The notes under the pieces are model-generated. The model had not been told where the DNA came from. It did no database searches and saw nothing but the letters and a program-made list of their open reading frames with translations. Below are positions 15,859 through 24,451 of a stretch of DNA of 64,000 nt, piece after piece; the stretch's first letter is position 1, and each line of letters opens with the position of its first letter. The position numbers and the translations under genes are program-made. Source of the DNA: Rhodopseudomonas_A sp036404135 (GTDB lineage Bacteria > Pseudomonadota > Alphaproteobacteria > Rhizobiales > Xanthobacteraceae); NCBI RefSeq assembly GCF_036404135.1, contig NZ_DASWPE010000039.1:3264-67263 (forward strand). The letters run 5' to 3'.

Positions 15859-15990
15859 CCGCGGGTCGTCCCTGCGTACGCAGGGACCCATACGGCGCGA
15901 AATTGCTTTTTTGGCGCTGTGGTAAAGACCTTTTTTCCACCTCCGACGCCAGGGGGTATGGGTCCCTGCGTACGCAGGGACGACCCGCGG
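15859..15990. repeat. 132-bp inverted-repeat element with nested 20-bp palindromes
   Basis: Two perfect 34-nt inverted arms (15859-15892 and 15957-15990) bracket a 64-nt centre. Each arm itself contains a perfect 20-nt palindrome (15868-15887 and 15962-15981). The flanks contain fragments resembling another Bradyrhizobium-type intergenic repeat (CGTCATTCCG at 15779 and its counterpart CGGAATGACG near 16049), so a composite of two elements fills 15779-16058. No gene lies in 15735-16096. Such a structure fits a REP/MITE-like element. Confidence 0.8.
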
Positions 15991-16096
15991 AGGGGCCAAG
16001 CGCGTTGCGAGATTCGGGGTTCACTCGCAGCTACGCTGCTCGCGCCCCGGAATGACGAGGTGACGAACGCACGATCAGGATGACGGCTTAGCCCGA

Positions 16097-16522
16097 TTAG
16101 CCCTGTAGCGCTGCGATCAATTTTGCCGCCTGCGCCTCCAGCACAGCTTCGTCTTCCTTGCGGCTGGCCGGCGGCAGCAAAGCCACGCCATCGTGGCGCG
16201 GGATCACGTGCATATGCAGGTGAAACACCACCTGGCCGCCGGCGGCTTCGGAAAACTGCTGCACGGTGATGCCGTCGGCGTTGAACGCAGCCTTGGCGGC
16301 GCGGGCGATGGTGTGGGCGCCGCGCGCGACATGGGCAAAATCCTCCGCGGAAATGTCGAGGATGTTGCGTGCCTTAGCCTTCGGCAACACCAGCGTATGG
16401 CCGGGCGCGCGCGGCATGATGTCGAGAAACGCCAGCACGTGGTCGTTCTCATAGACCTTGTAGCAGGAGAATTCGCCGCGCAGAATCTTGGCGAAGATGT
16501 TGTCGGGATCATAGGCGGTCAT
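16097..16522 (-). CDS. HIT family protein (HinT-like nucleotide hydrolase)
   Basis: This 141-aa histidine-triad protein has the signature HLHMHVIPRHDG, with the nucleophilic His in the middle, near residue 100. The N-terminal strand motif is DPDNIFAKILRGE. Hint enzymes hydrolyse nucleoside phosphoramidates such as aminoacyl-AMP. It is the last gene of a leftward run ridA-GDPD-GNAT-HIT. Confidence 0.92.
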   Translation of the reverse strand: MTAYDPDNIFAKILRGEFSCYKVYENDHVLAFLDIMPRAPGHTLVLPKAKARNILDISAEDFAHVARGAHTIARAAKAAFNADGITVQQFSEAAGGQVVFHLHMHVIPRHDGVALLPPASRKEDEAVLEAQAAKLIAALQG

Positions 16523-16573
16523 GACGACTCCGGAAATTGACGGAGGCGACTGTCGCCGCCGCGCGGGGCGCGG

Positions 16574-17791
16574 TCAAGACGGCTCGTCGGCGGCTTTGCG
16601 GAACGGCCCGGCCTCGGTGAGTTCGCGCGCCGCCGCGGCGACATAGGCGCGCTCCTGCTTTAGGTAGTCCGCGACCGCGCGGCGCAGCGCCGGATCGGCG
16701 ATGTAATGCGCCGAATAGGTGGTTTGCGGCAGGTAGCCGCGCGCGATCTTGTGCTCGCCCTGCGCGCCGGCCTCGACCGTGGCAAGGCCGCGCGCAATGG
16801 CGAAGTCGATCGCCTGATAGTAGCAGACCTCGAAATGCAAAAACGGGTGGTGTTCGATCGCGCCCCAGTGTCGGCCGAACAGCGTGTCGCCGCCGATGAA
16901 ATTGATCGCCCCGGCGATGAAGCGGCCGTTGCGCTTCGCCATCACCAAGAGAACATGCTCGCTCATGGTGCGGCCGATCTCGCTGTAGAACGCGCGGGTC
17001 AGATAGGGCCGGCCCCATTTGCGCGACCCGGTGTCCATGTAGAATTCGAAGAACGCGTCCCAGGCCTCTTCGGTGATCGCGGCGCCGGTCAACGCCTCGA
17101 TGCTGATGCCGTCGACCAAAGCGTCGCGGCGCTCGCGCTTGATCGCCTTGCGATGCCGCGACGCCAGCGTGGCGAGAAAATCGTCGAAGCTGCGATAGCC
17201 GGCATTGTGCCAGTGAAATTGCTGGTCGGTGCGCTGCAGGAAGCCCTGCTGCGCCAGAAATCTCCATTCGGCTTCGCGGGCGAAGGTGACGTGCACCGAG
17301 GACGCCTTGCTGACGTCGCACAGCGCGATCAGGCCGTTGGCCAGCGCGGTGCCGACCTCTGCGGCGTCGACGCCGGCGCGGATCAACAGCCGCGGCCCGG
17401 TCGCTGGCGTGAACGGCACCGAGACCTGCAGCTTCGGATAATAGCGGCCGCCGGCGCGCTGATAGGCATCGGCCCAGCCGCGGTCGAACACGTATTCACC
17501 CTGCGAATGCGACTTCAGGTAGCACGGCACGATGCCGACCACGCTGTCCTCCTGCCGGGCCACGAGATGGCGCGGGCCCCAGCCGGTGCGGGCGCAGGCC
17601 GATTTCGAGGCCTCCAGGGCGGCGAAGAAGGCGTGCGAGGTGAACGGATTGAACGACGCGGCAGGGACGCAGACGCTGTTGCCCGGCGAGGCCCCGGGTT
17701 GCAGCGGCGCGACCGCGCAGGCGTCCCACTCTTCGGCCGCAATCTGGCTGACCGAGCCCACCGCTTCGAGCGAGATCTCCGGCGAGGTCAT
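16574..17791 (-). CDS. GNAT-fold N-acyltransferase, COG3146 (FemAB-like) family
   Basis: From the ATG at 17791 (MTSPEISLEAVGSVSQIA) the product has 405 aa; an in-frame extension to 17884 has a Cys/Arg-rich, non-family N-terminus. The protein resembles the FemAB-like peptidogalycan-biosynthesis family with two tandem GNAT folds. Typical blocks are PCYLKSHSQGEYVFDRGWADAY, the basic RHRKAIKRERRDA segment, and GRHWGAIEHHPFLHFEVCYYQ near residue 320. Substrate is unknown. It sits between the GDPD and HIT genes in a compact leftward run. Confidence 0.78.
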   Translation of the reverse strand: MTSPEISLEAVGSVSQIAAEEWDACAVAPLQPGASPGNSVCVPAASFNPFTSHAFFAALEASKSACARTGWGPRHLVARQEDSVVGIVPCYLKSHSQGEYVFDRGWADAYQRAGGRYYPKLQVSVPFTPATGPRLLIRAGVDAAEVGTALANGLIALCDVSKASSVHVTFAREAEWRFLAQQGFLQRTDQQFHWHNAGYRSFDDFLATLASRHRKAIKRERRDALVDGISIEALTGAAITEEAWDAFFEFYMDTGSRKWGRPYLTRAFYSEIGRTMSEHVLLVMAKRNGRFIAGAINFIGGDTLFGRHWGAIEHHPFLHFEVCYYQAIDFAIARGLATVEAGAQGEHKIARGYLPQTTYSAHYIADPALRRAVADYLKQERAYVAAAARELTEAGPFRKAADEPS

Positions 17792-17890
17792 CGATCGACA
17801 GACCGGGCAACAGGATCGGGCAAATCGGGATCGAGCATCGTCGGCGCCATCCTGCAGATTTGTGCATTGCCCGCGGCAGTTCAAGATCGC

Positions 17891-18643
17891 TCAGGCGTCC
17901 GGGCGGAATCCTTCGAAAATCATCTGATCGGCGTAGCGCGCGGCGCGCTGCCGCTGCTCCGGCGTCCGTACCGTCCAGGTCAACAGCGCACAGCCGAACA
18001 GCTTGCGCGCGATCCACGGCGCCGGCGCCGGCAGATCGCGCACCCAATAGGCGACGAAATGCGGCCGGGTCTGCAGGCCATGGCGCAATTGCAGCATGCC
18101 CTGGCGCTGCGCCGGCGTGAGCTGTTGCCACTCGGCGTCGTCATAGCGGCGCTGCGCGGTGATGCCGCGCAGCAGTTGCGGCATCGCTTCGCGCAAGGCC
18201 AGCACCTGGTCGGGATCGAACGACATCGCCGCCACCGGGCCGCGATAGCGCGTCAGCACCTGCGCCATCCGCGCCACCAGCCGGCGGTCGCCGTCGAAAT
18301 GGCTCTTCACCTCGAGCAGCAGCGGCACCGCGCCGTCGACCAGGGCGCACAGATCGCCGAGTGTCATCATCCGCTCCGCCGTCTCCTTGAACGGCACCTG
18401 CTTCAGCTGTGCCGCGGTCAGGTCGTGCAGCGCGCCGCGGCCTTCGGTGAGGCGCCCCAGCGCGTCGTCGTGATGCACCATGGCCTCGCCGTCGGCCGAC
18501 AATTGCAGGTCGACCTCGATGCCGAACCGCCCGGCCACCGCCGCGGTGACCGCGCCCGGCATGTTCTCGACCACGCCGCGGGCGCGATCATGCAGCCCGC
18601 GATGCGCGATCGGCCGTGCGGTCAACCAGTCCGGCGCGCGCAT
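17891..18643 (-). CDS. Glycerophosphodiester phosphodiesterase
   Basis: This 250-aa cytoplasmic TIM-barrel enzyme (UgpQ-type, no signal peptide) hydrolyses glycerophosphodiesters to glycerol-3-phosphate and alcohol. Metal-binding motifs are AHRGLHD near residue 13 (first catalytic His), then ENMPGA with EVDLQLSADG (Glu/Asp ligands) and VHHDDALGRLT (second His). The LLEVKSHF block supplies a further Glu and Lys. The gene starts 11 bp downstream of ridA's stop, so the two are co-transcribed. Confidence 0.92.
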   Translation of the reverse strand: MRAPDWLTARPIAHRGLHDRARGVVENMPGAVTAAVAGRFGIEVDLQLSADGEAMVHHDDALGRLTEGRGALHDLTAAQLKQVPFKETAERMMTLGDLCALVDGAVPLLLEVKSHFDGDRRLVARMAQVLTRYRGPVAAMSFDPDQVLALREAMPQLLRGITAQRRYDDAEWQQLTPAQRQGMLQLRHGLQTRPHFVAYWVRDLPAPAPWIARKLFGCALLTWTVRTPEQRQRAARYADQMIFEGFRPDA

Positions 18644-18654
18644 CGGCGGTTTCC

Positions 18655-19122
18655 TCAGGCGACTTCGAACACCGCGTCGACCTCGACCGCGGCGTCGGCC
18701 GGCAACGCGGCGACGCCGACCGCGGCGCGGGCGTGGCGACCCTTGTCGCCGAACGCCGCGACCATCAGGTCTGAGGCGCCGTTCACCACTTTCGGAGCGT
18801 CGATGAAATCCGGCGCCGAATTGACGAAGCCGCCGAGCCGCACCACGCGCACCACCTTGTCGAGGTCGCCGAGCGCTGCCTTGACCTGCGCCAGGATATT
18901 GACGGCGCAGCCGCGCGCCGCGGCGACGCCCTGTTCGATGCTGACGTCGGCGCCGAGCTTGCCCTTGGCGATCAGCTGGCCCTGCGGATCGAAGCAGACC
19001 TGACCGGAGACGAACAGCAGATTGCCGGAACGGACGAAGCCGACATAGTTCGCAACCGGGCTCGCCGGCTCGTGCAGCACCACGCCCTGCGCCGCAAGTT
19101 TCTGCTCAACCGTTCCTGCCAT
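18655..19122 (-). CDS. RidA family (YjgF/YER057c/UK114) protein
   Basis: This 155-aa protein is of the COG0251 type that deaminates reactive enamines/imines or works in other small-molecule roles. Landmarks are YVGFVRSGNLLFVSGQVCFD and NILAQVKAALGDLDKVVRVVRLGGFVN. It is a longer RidA-subgroup member with an extended C-terminal half (ARAAVGVAALPADAAVEVDAV). The canonical arginine that binds the substrate carboxylate in RidA sits before the AVGVAALP block. It is the first gene of the leftward run ridA-GDPD-GNAT-HIT, divergent from eipB. Confidence 0.9.
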   Translation of the reverse strand: MAGTVEQKLAAQGVVLHEPASPVANYVGFVRSGNLLFVSGQVCFDPQGQLIAKGKLGADVSIEQGVAAARGCAVNILAQVKAALGDLDKVVRVVRLGGFVNSAPDFIDAPKVVNGASDLMVAAFGDKGRHARAAVGVAALPADAAVEVDAVFEVA

Positions 19123-19327
19123 GCTGATCCCCGATGATTGTTATGTCGCGACCCGCCGCAGGCCGCGAACGGGGGACTCCCTGTTTCGCGCAAAGCGCCG
19201 CGACATGCAAGCAAGCCCGGAACCAGTCGCAACCCGTGAAAAATCGCGCCGCTATCCGCGTTCGAGCCATGGTTGCGGCGCAATGCGGGAGCCAGTATTC
19301 TCGCGGTTTCAACGCAGGGGAGGTGTG

Positions 19328-20197
19328 ATGCGCCGTTTGTGGCCAATTTCGCGGGTTCGGTTGTCGTTGCTGGCAATCGCCGTGACCGTGTCGCCTGCCG
19401 GGTTTTGCGGTGCCGCCGAGGCCGGCGCGCCGCCGGCGTTCCTGGCGCATCAGGCGCTGTATGAACTCAGCCTGTTGAAGGCGCGCGGCAATGCCTCGGT
19501 CAACAGCGTGCGCGGCCGCATCCTGTATAATTTCTCCGGCAGCGCCTGCGAAGGCTACAGCTCGGATTTCCGCCAGGTTTCCGAACTCGACAGCGGCGAG
19601 GGCAAGAACACGCTGAGCGATCTGCGCTCGACCAGCTGGGAAGACGGCGAGGGCAAGAGCTATCGCTTCAAGATCGACACCCGGATGAACGATGCCGATC
19701 CGAGCTCGGTCGACGGCATCGCCGAGCGCAACGGCGATCACGTCACCGTCAAGCTGAAGCGGCCGGCGGCCAAGACCTTCACGCTGGACGGCGCGACGGT
19801 GTTTCCCACCGAACAGATCCACCGCATCATCGAGGCGGCGCGGTCCGGCAAGTCGGTGCTCGAATTGTCGGTCTATGACGGCTCGGACAATGGCGAGAAG
19901 GTCTACAACACGCTGACCGTGATCGGCCAGCCGATCGCCGGCGACCGCGCGGTGTCGGCGCCGGATCCCTCCACCAGCTATGATGCGATGAAGTCATTGA
20001 CCCGCTGGCCGGTGACGGTGAGCTACTACGACCGCGACACCAAGGCCAATTCCGGCGAGCAGACGCCGGTCTATGCGATGTCGTTCGAGCTCTATGAAAA
20101 CGGCGTGTCGCGCGCGCTGGTGCTCGACTACAATGATTTCGTGATCGCCGGCGCGCTCGGTAAGTTCGATGTCAAGGACAGCAAGGCCTGCAAGTAA
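19328..20197 (+). CDS. EipB family cell-envelope integrity protein (DUF1849)
   Basis: The ATG at 19328 follows GGGGAGGTGTG and gives 289 aa with a clear signal peptide (MRRLWPISRVRLSLLAIAV). The mature part is a DUF1849/EipB beta-rich protein: HQALYELSL, GRILYNFSGSACEGYSSDFR, LRSTSWEDGEGKSYRFKIDT and a C-terminal EQTPVYAMSFELYENGVSR block. EipB is a periplasmic protein of Brucella and other Rhizobiales needed for envelope integrity. A single gene, convergent with dinB. Confidence 0.9.
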   Translation: MRRLWPISRVRLSLLAIAVTVSPAGFCGAAEAGAPPAFLAHQALYELSLLKARGNASVNSVRGRILYNFSGSACEGYSSDFRQVSELDSGEGKNTLSDLRSTSWEDGEGKSYRFKIDTRMNDADPSSVDGIAERNGDHVTVKLKRPAAKTFTLDGATVFPTEQIHRIIEAARSGKSVLELSVYDGSDNGEKVYNTLTVIGQPIAGDRAVSAPDPSTSYDAMKSLTRWPVTVSYYDRDTKANSGEQTPVYAMSFELYENGVSRALVLDYNDFVIAGALGKFDVKDSKACK

Positions 20198-20263
20198 GCG
20201 CGTGACGTATGAGGGCGTGAAGTAATTTCTTCTTCTCTCTCCCGTTGTGGGAGAAGGAAGGAG

Positions 20264-21571
20264 TTACTCCCTCGGCTTCTCCGGCCCGTCATAGGCGATG
20301 CCCTTGATCACCGCGGCGCTGCCGAATTTCTTGCGCAGGTCGTCCATCGCGCGTTCGGCGTGGGCGGCGCGGGCGTCCAGCATGTCGGTGTCGTCGGCAG
20401 CCGAGCCCGGCGCCAGCGCGCTGACCCCGGTGCCGATCAGCCGGAACGCGGTGCCGTCGATTTCCTTGGCCAGCATGTCGCGCGACAGCGCGAAGATCTT
20501 GCCGGCGAGCTGGGTCGGCGCCTGAATGGTCTGCGCTCGGGTGCGCTGGCGGAAGTCCGCGGTCTTCAACTTCAGCGTGATCGTCGAGCCGGCGAGATCG
20601 GCGCTCTTCAACCGTGACGAGACTTTCTCCGACAGCCGCCACAGCACTTTCTCCAGCGTCGCCAGATCGCGAATGTCGGTCTCGAAGGTGGTTTCGTTGG
20701 AAATGCTTTTGGCGCCGCGGTCCGGCACCACGGCGCGGTCGTCGATGCCGCGGGCGAGACGCCACAGCCGTTGCCCTTCGGCGCCGAACTGCTTCATCAG
20801 ATCGACCTCGGCGGCGCGCTGCAGATCGCCGATCAGGCGATAGCCTCGCGCGAATAGCCGCTGTTCGGTGGCGGGGCCGACGCCGAAGATGAAGCCGACC
20901 GGGCGACCCGCCAGCATGGCGCGGGCGTCGTCCTGATCGAGCACCGCAAAGCCGCGCGGCTTGTCGAGATCGGAGGCGATCTTGGCGAGAAATTTGTTGC
21001 ACGACAGCCCGACCGACACCGTGATGCCGATCTCGCGCTCGACCTTGGCGGCGAACCGCGCCAGCACCTTGGCGGCGATCATGCCGTGCACGCGCTCGGT
21101 GCCGGCGAGATCGAGGAACGCCTCGTCGATCGACAAGGGCTCGACCAAGGGCGTCAGCGCCAGCATGGCGTGCCGCACCTCGCGGCCGACGCGGACGTAT
21201 TTCGCCATGTCGGGGCGCACCACCGCGGCGTCGGGGCACAGCGCCAGGGCCTTGAACATCGGCATCGCCGAGCGCACGCCATAGGTCCGCGCGATGTAGC
21301 AGGCTGCCGAGACCACGCCGCGCTTGCCGCCGCCGATGATCACCGGGCGGTCGGCGATCGCCGGATTGTCGCGCTTTTCGACGGTGGCGTAGAACGCGTC
21401 GCAGTCGATATGCGCCAGCGTCAGCGTGCCGAGCTTGGCGTGACGCACCAGCCGCGGCGAGCCGCAGCCGCCGCACCGCAGCCCCGCGCCGTCGGATTCG
21501 GCGAGGCAGTCGCGGCAGAAGCCGCGCGCCCTCGCGGGCGCTTCCGCGGTCACGGCACGTCGCGTTCCCAC
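20264..21571 (-). CDS. dinB: DNA polymerase IV (Y family, DinB) with N-terminal zinc motif
   Basis: This 435-aa translesion polymerase carries catalytic carboxylates in AHIDCDAFYATVEKRD near residue 55 and LSIDEAFLDLAGTE near 155, and the steric-gate/finger region (YIARTYGVRSAMPMF). Before the palm lies an N-terminal extension with two CxxC pairs (CRDCLAESDGAGLRCGGC), a zinc ribbon typical of Rhizobiales DinB. The C-terminal little-finger domain begins around residue 290. The start overlaps the end of the upstream DUF3572 gene by 22 bp. Confidence 0.93.
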   Translation of the reverse strand: MGTRRAVTAEAPARARGFCRDCLAESDGAGLRCGGCGSPRLVRHAKLGTLTLAHIDCDAFYATVEKRDNPAIADRPVIIGGGKRGVVSAACYIARTYGVRSAMPMFKALALCPDAAVVRPDMAKYVRVGREVRHAMLALTPLVEPLSIDEAFLDLAGTERVHGMIAAKVLARFAAKVEREIGITVSVGLSCNKFLAKIASDLDKPRGFAVLDQDDARAMLAGRPVGFIFGVGPATEQRLFARGYRLIGDLQRAAEVDLMKQFGAEGQRLWRLARGIDDRAVVPDRGAKSISNETTFETDIRDLATLEKVLWRLSEKVSSRLKSADLAGSTITLKLKTADFRQRTRAQTIQAPTQLAGKIFALSRDMLAKEIDGTAFRLIGTGVSALAPGSAADDTDMLDARAAHAERAMDDLRKKFGSAAVIKGIAYDGPEKPRE

Positions 21572-21855
21572 GGCACTTCGTCGAGCGCCTGGCGCGCCGC
21601 GGCGATCGTGGTGGGATCGAGTTCGGATGCCACGGCGAACGCTTTCACGGTGTCGTCGTCGCGCAGCACGAAGTCCAGCACGCCGGCGAGGAATTGCGGG
21701 TCGGCCGCGGCCAGCCGCAGGGTTTCCGGGCCAAGCCCGGTCTCGGCCAGGAACCGGCCCAGCCGCTCGGGCTCCGAGGCGACGAAGGACAGGGCCTGGA
21801 CTGCCACGATTTCAGCCACTTGGCGGGCTTTTCGATGATCCTTGCTCATCTGCAA
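21550..21855 (-). CDS. DUF3572 family protein
   Basis: This 101-aa alpha-helical protein has the pattern RQVAEIVAVQALSFVASEPERLGRFL and then LGPETLRLAAADPQFLAGVLDFVL. It matches the DUF3572 family of alphaproteobacteria, of unknown function. It overlaps dinB by 22 bp and is divergent from divK; this order (divK, DUF3572, dinB) recurs in relatives. A second in-frame ATG at 21849 (MSKDHRKARQ) could be the start. Confidence 0.85.
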   Translation of the reverse strand: MQMSKDHRKARQVAEIVAVQALSFVASEPERLGRFLAETGLGPETLRLAAADPQFLAGVLDFVLRDDDTVKAFAVASELDPTTIAAARQALDEVPWERDVP

Positions 21856-21974
21856 TGTTTGCCTTTCCGTAACTTATAGTCTCTATTTTAATTCATCATG
21901 CCCGAGTCTTGCGGCGTGGCGAACAGGTTCGCTGGTCGCAGATCCGGGCATTCGTTTGGGGATTGGAGGGCGGG

Positions 21975-22340
21975 ATGGCAAAAACCGTCCTGATCGTGGA
22001 AGACAACGAGCTTAACATGAAGCTGTTTCGTGACCTGCTGGAAGCCCATGGCTACCAGACGTCGGGAACCAGCAACGGTTATGAGGCGCTCGAACTCGTC
22101 CGCAAGCTTCACCCCGACCTGATCCTGATGGACATCCAGTTGCCGCAGGTCTCCGGTCTGGAGGTCACGCGCTGGATCAAGGACGATCCCGAACTGCGCG
22201 CCATCCCGGTGGTCGCGGTCACCGCCTTCGCTATGAAGGGCGACGAAGAGCGAATCCGCGAGGGCGGCTGCGAGGCCTATCTGTCCAAGCCGATCTCGGT
22301 CGGCAAGTTCATCGAAACCGTTCGCCGCTTTATCGGGTAG
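21975..22340 (+). CDS. divK: Response regulator DivK
   Basis: This 121-aa single receiver domain regulates the polar DivJ/PleC kinases and, via DivL-CckA, the master regulator CtrA. The ATG at 21975 follows GGAGGGCGGG. Phosphoacceptor Asp53 lies in LILMD, with the acidic pair ED (9-10), Thr in AVTAFAMKG and Lys in LSKPISVG. It is followed by pleD after 9 bp, as in other alphaproteobacteria. Confidence 0.95.
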   Translation: MAKTVLIVEDNELNMKLFRDLLEAHGYQTSGTSNGYEALELVRKLHPDLILMDIQLPQVSGLEVTRWIKDDPELRAIPVVAVTAFAMKGDEERIREGGCEAYLSKPISVGKFIETVRRFIG

Positions 22341-22349
22341 GAGAGTTCG

Positions 22350-23723
22350 ATGTCCGCGCGGATTCTGGTGGTCGACGACATTCCCGCCAATGCCAAGCTG
22401 CTCGAGGCCCGGCTATCGGCGGAGTATTTCGACGTGCTGACCGCCTCCAGCGGCGCCCAGGCGCTGGAAATCTGTTCGCGCGCCACCTGCGATATCGTGC
22501 TGCTCGACGTGATGATGCCGGACATGGATGGTTTCGAGGTCTGCCGTCGGCTGAAGTCGAATCCGGCGACGCATTTCATTCCGGTGGTGATGGTGACCGC
22601 GCTCGACAGCGCGTCCGATCGGGTGCGTGGCCTCGAAGCCGGCGCCGACGATTTCCTCACCAAGCCGGTGTCCGACGTGGTGCTGATCGCGCGGGTGCGC
22701 TCGCTCACCCGCTTGAAGATGATGACCGACGAATTGCGGATGCGCGCGCTGACCTCGATGGAGATCGGCGTGCAGGCGCCGGAGCGCGAAGCGGTCGCCG
22801 AGACTGGCAAGGGCGGCCGCATCCTGCTGGTCGACGACCGGCCGTCGTCCTATGAGCGGCTGGCGCCGGTGCTGGCGGTCGAGCACGCCGTCGATGTCGA
22901 GACCAATCCGTCGGAAGCGCTGTTTCATGCCGCCGATGGCAATTACGATCTCTTGATCGTCTCGCTGGGGCTGGAGAATTTCGACGGGCTGCGGCTGTGC
23001 AGCCAGGCCCGCTCGCTGGAGCGTACCCGCCACGTGCCGATTCTCGCCATCGCCGACGCCGACAACAACACCCGGCTGCTGCGCGGGCTGGAGATCGGCG
23101 TCAACGATTACTTGCTGCGCCCGGTCGACAAGAACGAACTGCTGGCCCGCGCGCGCACCCAGATAAGGCGGCGGCGCTACACCGATCATTTGCGCGACAA
23201 TGTGCAGAACTCGATCGAGATGGCGATCACCGACAGCCTCACCGGGTTGCACAATCGCCGCTACATGGAGAGCCATCTCGCCACGCTGGCCGAGCAGGCC
23301 GGGGTGCGCGGCAAACCGCTGGCGCTGATGATGCTCGACATCGACTTCTTCAAGGCGATCAACGACAGCTACGGTCACGACGCCGGCGACGACGTGCTGC
23401 GCGAATTCGCGGTCAGGATCCGCAAATCGATCCGCGGCATCGATCTGGCCTGCCGCTACGGCGGCGAGGAATTCGTGGTGGTGATGCCGGAAACCGATCT
23501 TGGCGTCGCCGGCATGGTGGCGGAGCGGTTGCGTCGCGCCATCGCCGGCGAACTGTTCGCGATCGAGAAGGGCACCAAGCGGATCGAGGTCACGATCTCG
23601 ATCGGGCTGTCGACGCTGGAAAAGAAGGGCGAGCCGATCGCCGACGTGCTGAAACGCGCCGACACCGCGCTGTATCGCGCCAAGCATGACGGCCGCAACC
23701 GCGTGGTGGCCGCCGCGGCGTGA
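22350..23723 (+). CDS. pleD: Diguanylate cyclase response regulator PleD
   Basis: This 457-aa protein has two receiver domains and a GGDEF domain. The first receiver has phosphoacceptor Asp53 (DIVLLDVMMPD). The second (residues about 152-270) has Ser in place of the Asp (LLIVSLGL), so it is an adaptor. The GGDEF domain has active site GGEEF near 371 and an intact product-inhibition site RGID just upstream. It makes c-di-GMP during polar development; DivK lies 9 bp upstream. Phosphorylation of receiver 1 is expected to dimerise and activate it. Confidence 0.97.
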   Translation: MSARILVVDDIPANAKLLEARLSAEYFDVLTASSGAQALEICSRATCDIVLLDVMMPDMDGFEVCRRLKSNPATHFIPVVMVTALDSASDRVRGLEAGADDFLTKPVSDVVLIARVRSLTRLKMMTDELRMRALTSMEIGVQAPEREAVAETGKGGRILLVDDRPSSYERLAPVLAVEHAVDVETNPSEALFHAADGNYDLLIVSLGLENFDGLRLCSQARSLERTRHVPILAIADADNNTRLLRGLEIGVNDYLLRPVDKNELLARARTQIRRRRYTDHLRDNVQNSIEMAITDSLTGLHNRRYMESHLATLAEQAGVRGKPLALMMLDIDFFKAINDSYGHDAGDDVLREFAVRIRKSIRGIDLACRYGGEEFVVVMPETDLGVAGMVAERLRRAIAGELFAIEKGTKRIEVTISIGLSTLEKKGEPIADVLKRADTALYRAKHDGRNRVVAAAA

Positions 23724-23787
23724 CAAGCCTGTCGGCGCCGCCCGCCCAGCAAAACCGCCGCGTGACCATAACAGTCCGCGGCCGGTT

Positions 23788-23823
23788 GCAGCGCTTTCGA
23801 TCGAAGCAGCGCTTTCGATCGAA
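23788..23823. repeat. Two tandem 18-nt repeats downstream of pleD
   Basis: The 18-nt unit starting GCAGCGCTTTCG occurs at 23788-23805 and again at 23806-23823 without a gap. The following 30 nt (GGATCCCGGTTCGCG onwards) resemble a Bradyrhizobium-type intergenic repeat, so this is probably the eroded edge of such an element with one unit duplicated. Confidence 0.7.
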
Positions 23824-23859
23824 GTGGATCCCGGTTCGCGTGAAAAAACGGGCCCAAAT

Positions 23860-23899
23860 AAAAAATCGCGGAACGCTCCGATAGGCGCGGAGCGTTCCG
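23860..23899 (-). terminator. Rho-independent terminator (leftward)
   Basis: A perfect 12-bp stem (23869-23880 with 23888-23899) and 7-nt loop is followed on the minus strand by a T-run (23860-23866). It terminates the small secreted-protein gene and may also slow pleD transcription from the other side. Confidence 0.88.
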
Positions 23900-23917
23900 G
23901 AAACGGTGTCGGGCTCG

Positions 23918-24208
23918 TTACTTCGACATTCCGCTCATGCCGTTGCCGGTGCCGTCCTTCTGCGCGCTGCCACCCATGCCGGTGGTCGATGAGCCGTTCG
24001 ACATGCCGCTGCCCGACATGCTGGACTTGGTGCTCTTCTTTTTCTTTTTCTTCGTGGCGGCGTTGGCATTCATCGGGTCCTGAGCGGTCTGCGCATTGGC
24101 AGCCGTCGGGCTGGTCGAGGCGCCGCCCTGGCTCTGGCTGGATTGGGCGAAGGCGAGGGTTCCGGTGAGCGCAACGAGGCACAGGCCGGCGCTGACTGAC
24201 TTGATCAT
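23918..24208 (-). CDS. Small secreted low-complexity protein
   Basis: From the ATG at 24208 the product has 96 aa: a clean signal peptide (MIKSVSAGLCLVALTGTLAFA), then a Ser/Gln/Thr/Asn-rich segment, a run of lysines (KKKKKK) and a Gly/Ser/Met-rich tail. No domain is recognised. Similar short exported proteins with Gly/Ser/Met tails are common in Bradyrhizobium relatives; the function is unknown. It ends at a good terminator and is divergent from ftsW. Confidence 0.7.
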   Translation of the reverse strand: MIKSVSAGLCLVALTGTLAFAQSSQSQGGASTSPTAANAQTAQDPMNANAATKKKKKKSTKSSMSGSGMSNGSSTTGMGGSAQKDGTGNGMSGMSK

Positions 24209-24451
24209 GGCTGTCTCCGAAAACTGTCCCAAAAACTGACGCAAGAAACTGGCGCGAGAGAATTGTCACTCCGATCAACCCGGGGTGCGACATATCGTTC
24301 CAGAGACGCCGTATCCGGCGATGATTTCTCTCCCCCGTCGCAACCCGGCGCACGCCGCCCGCGGCCGCCGCCGCAAATCATGTCGACTGCGTTAACGCTC
24401 TGGCAACCACGATGGGGGACCTTGGCGGACCCCTTGCCAGCAGGATGGCCG

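Noticed and set aside
24263..24451. N-terminal extension of FtsW
   Set aside because: Amino acids there do not look like FtsW, and the ATG at 24452 matches the usual opening of the protein.
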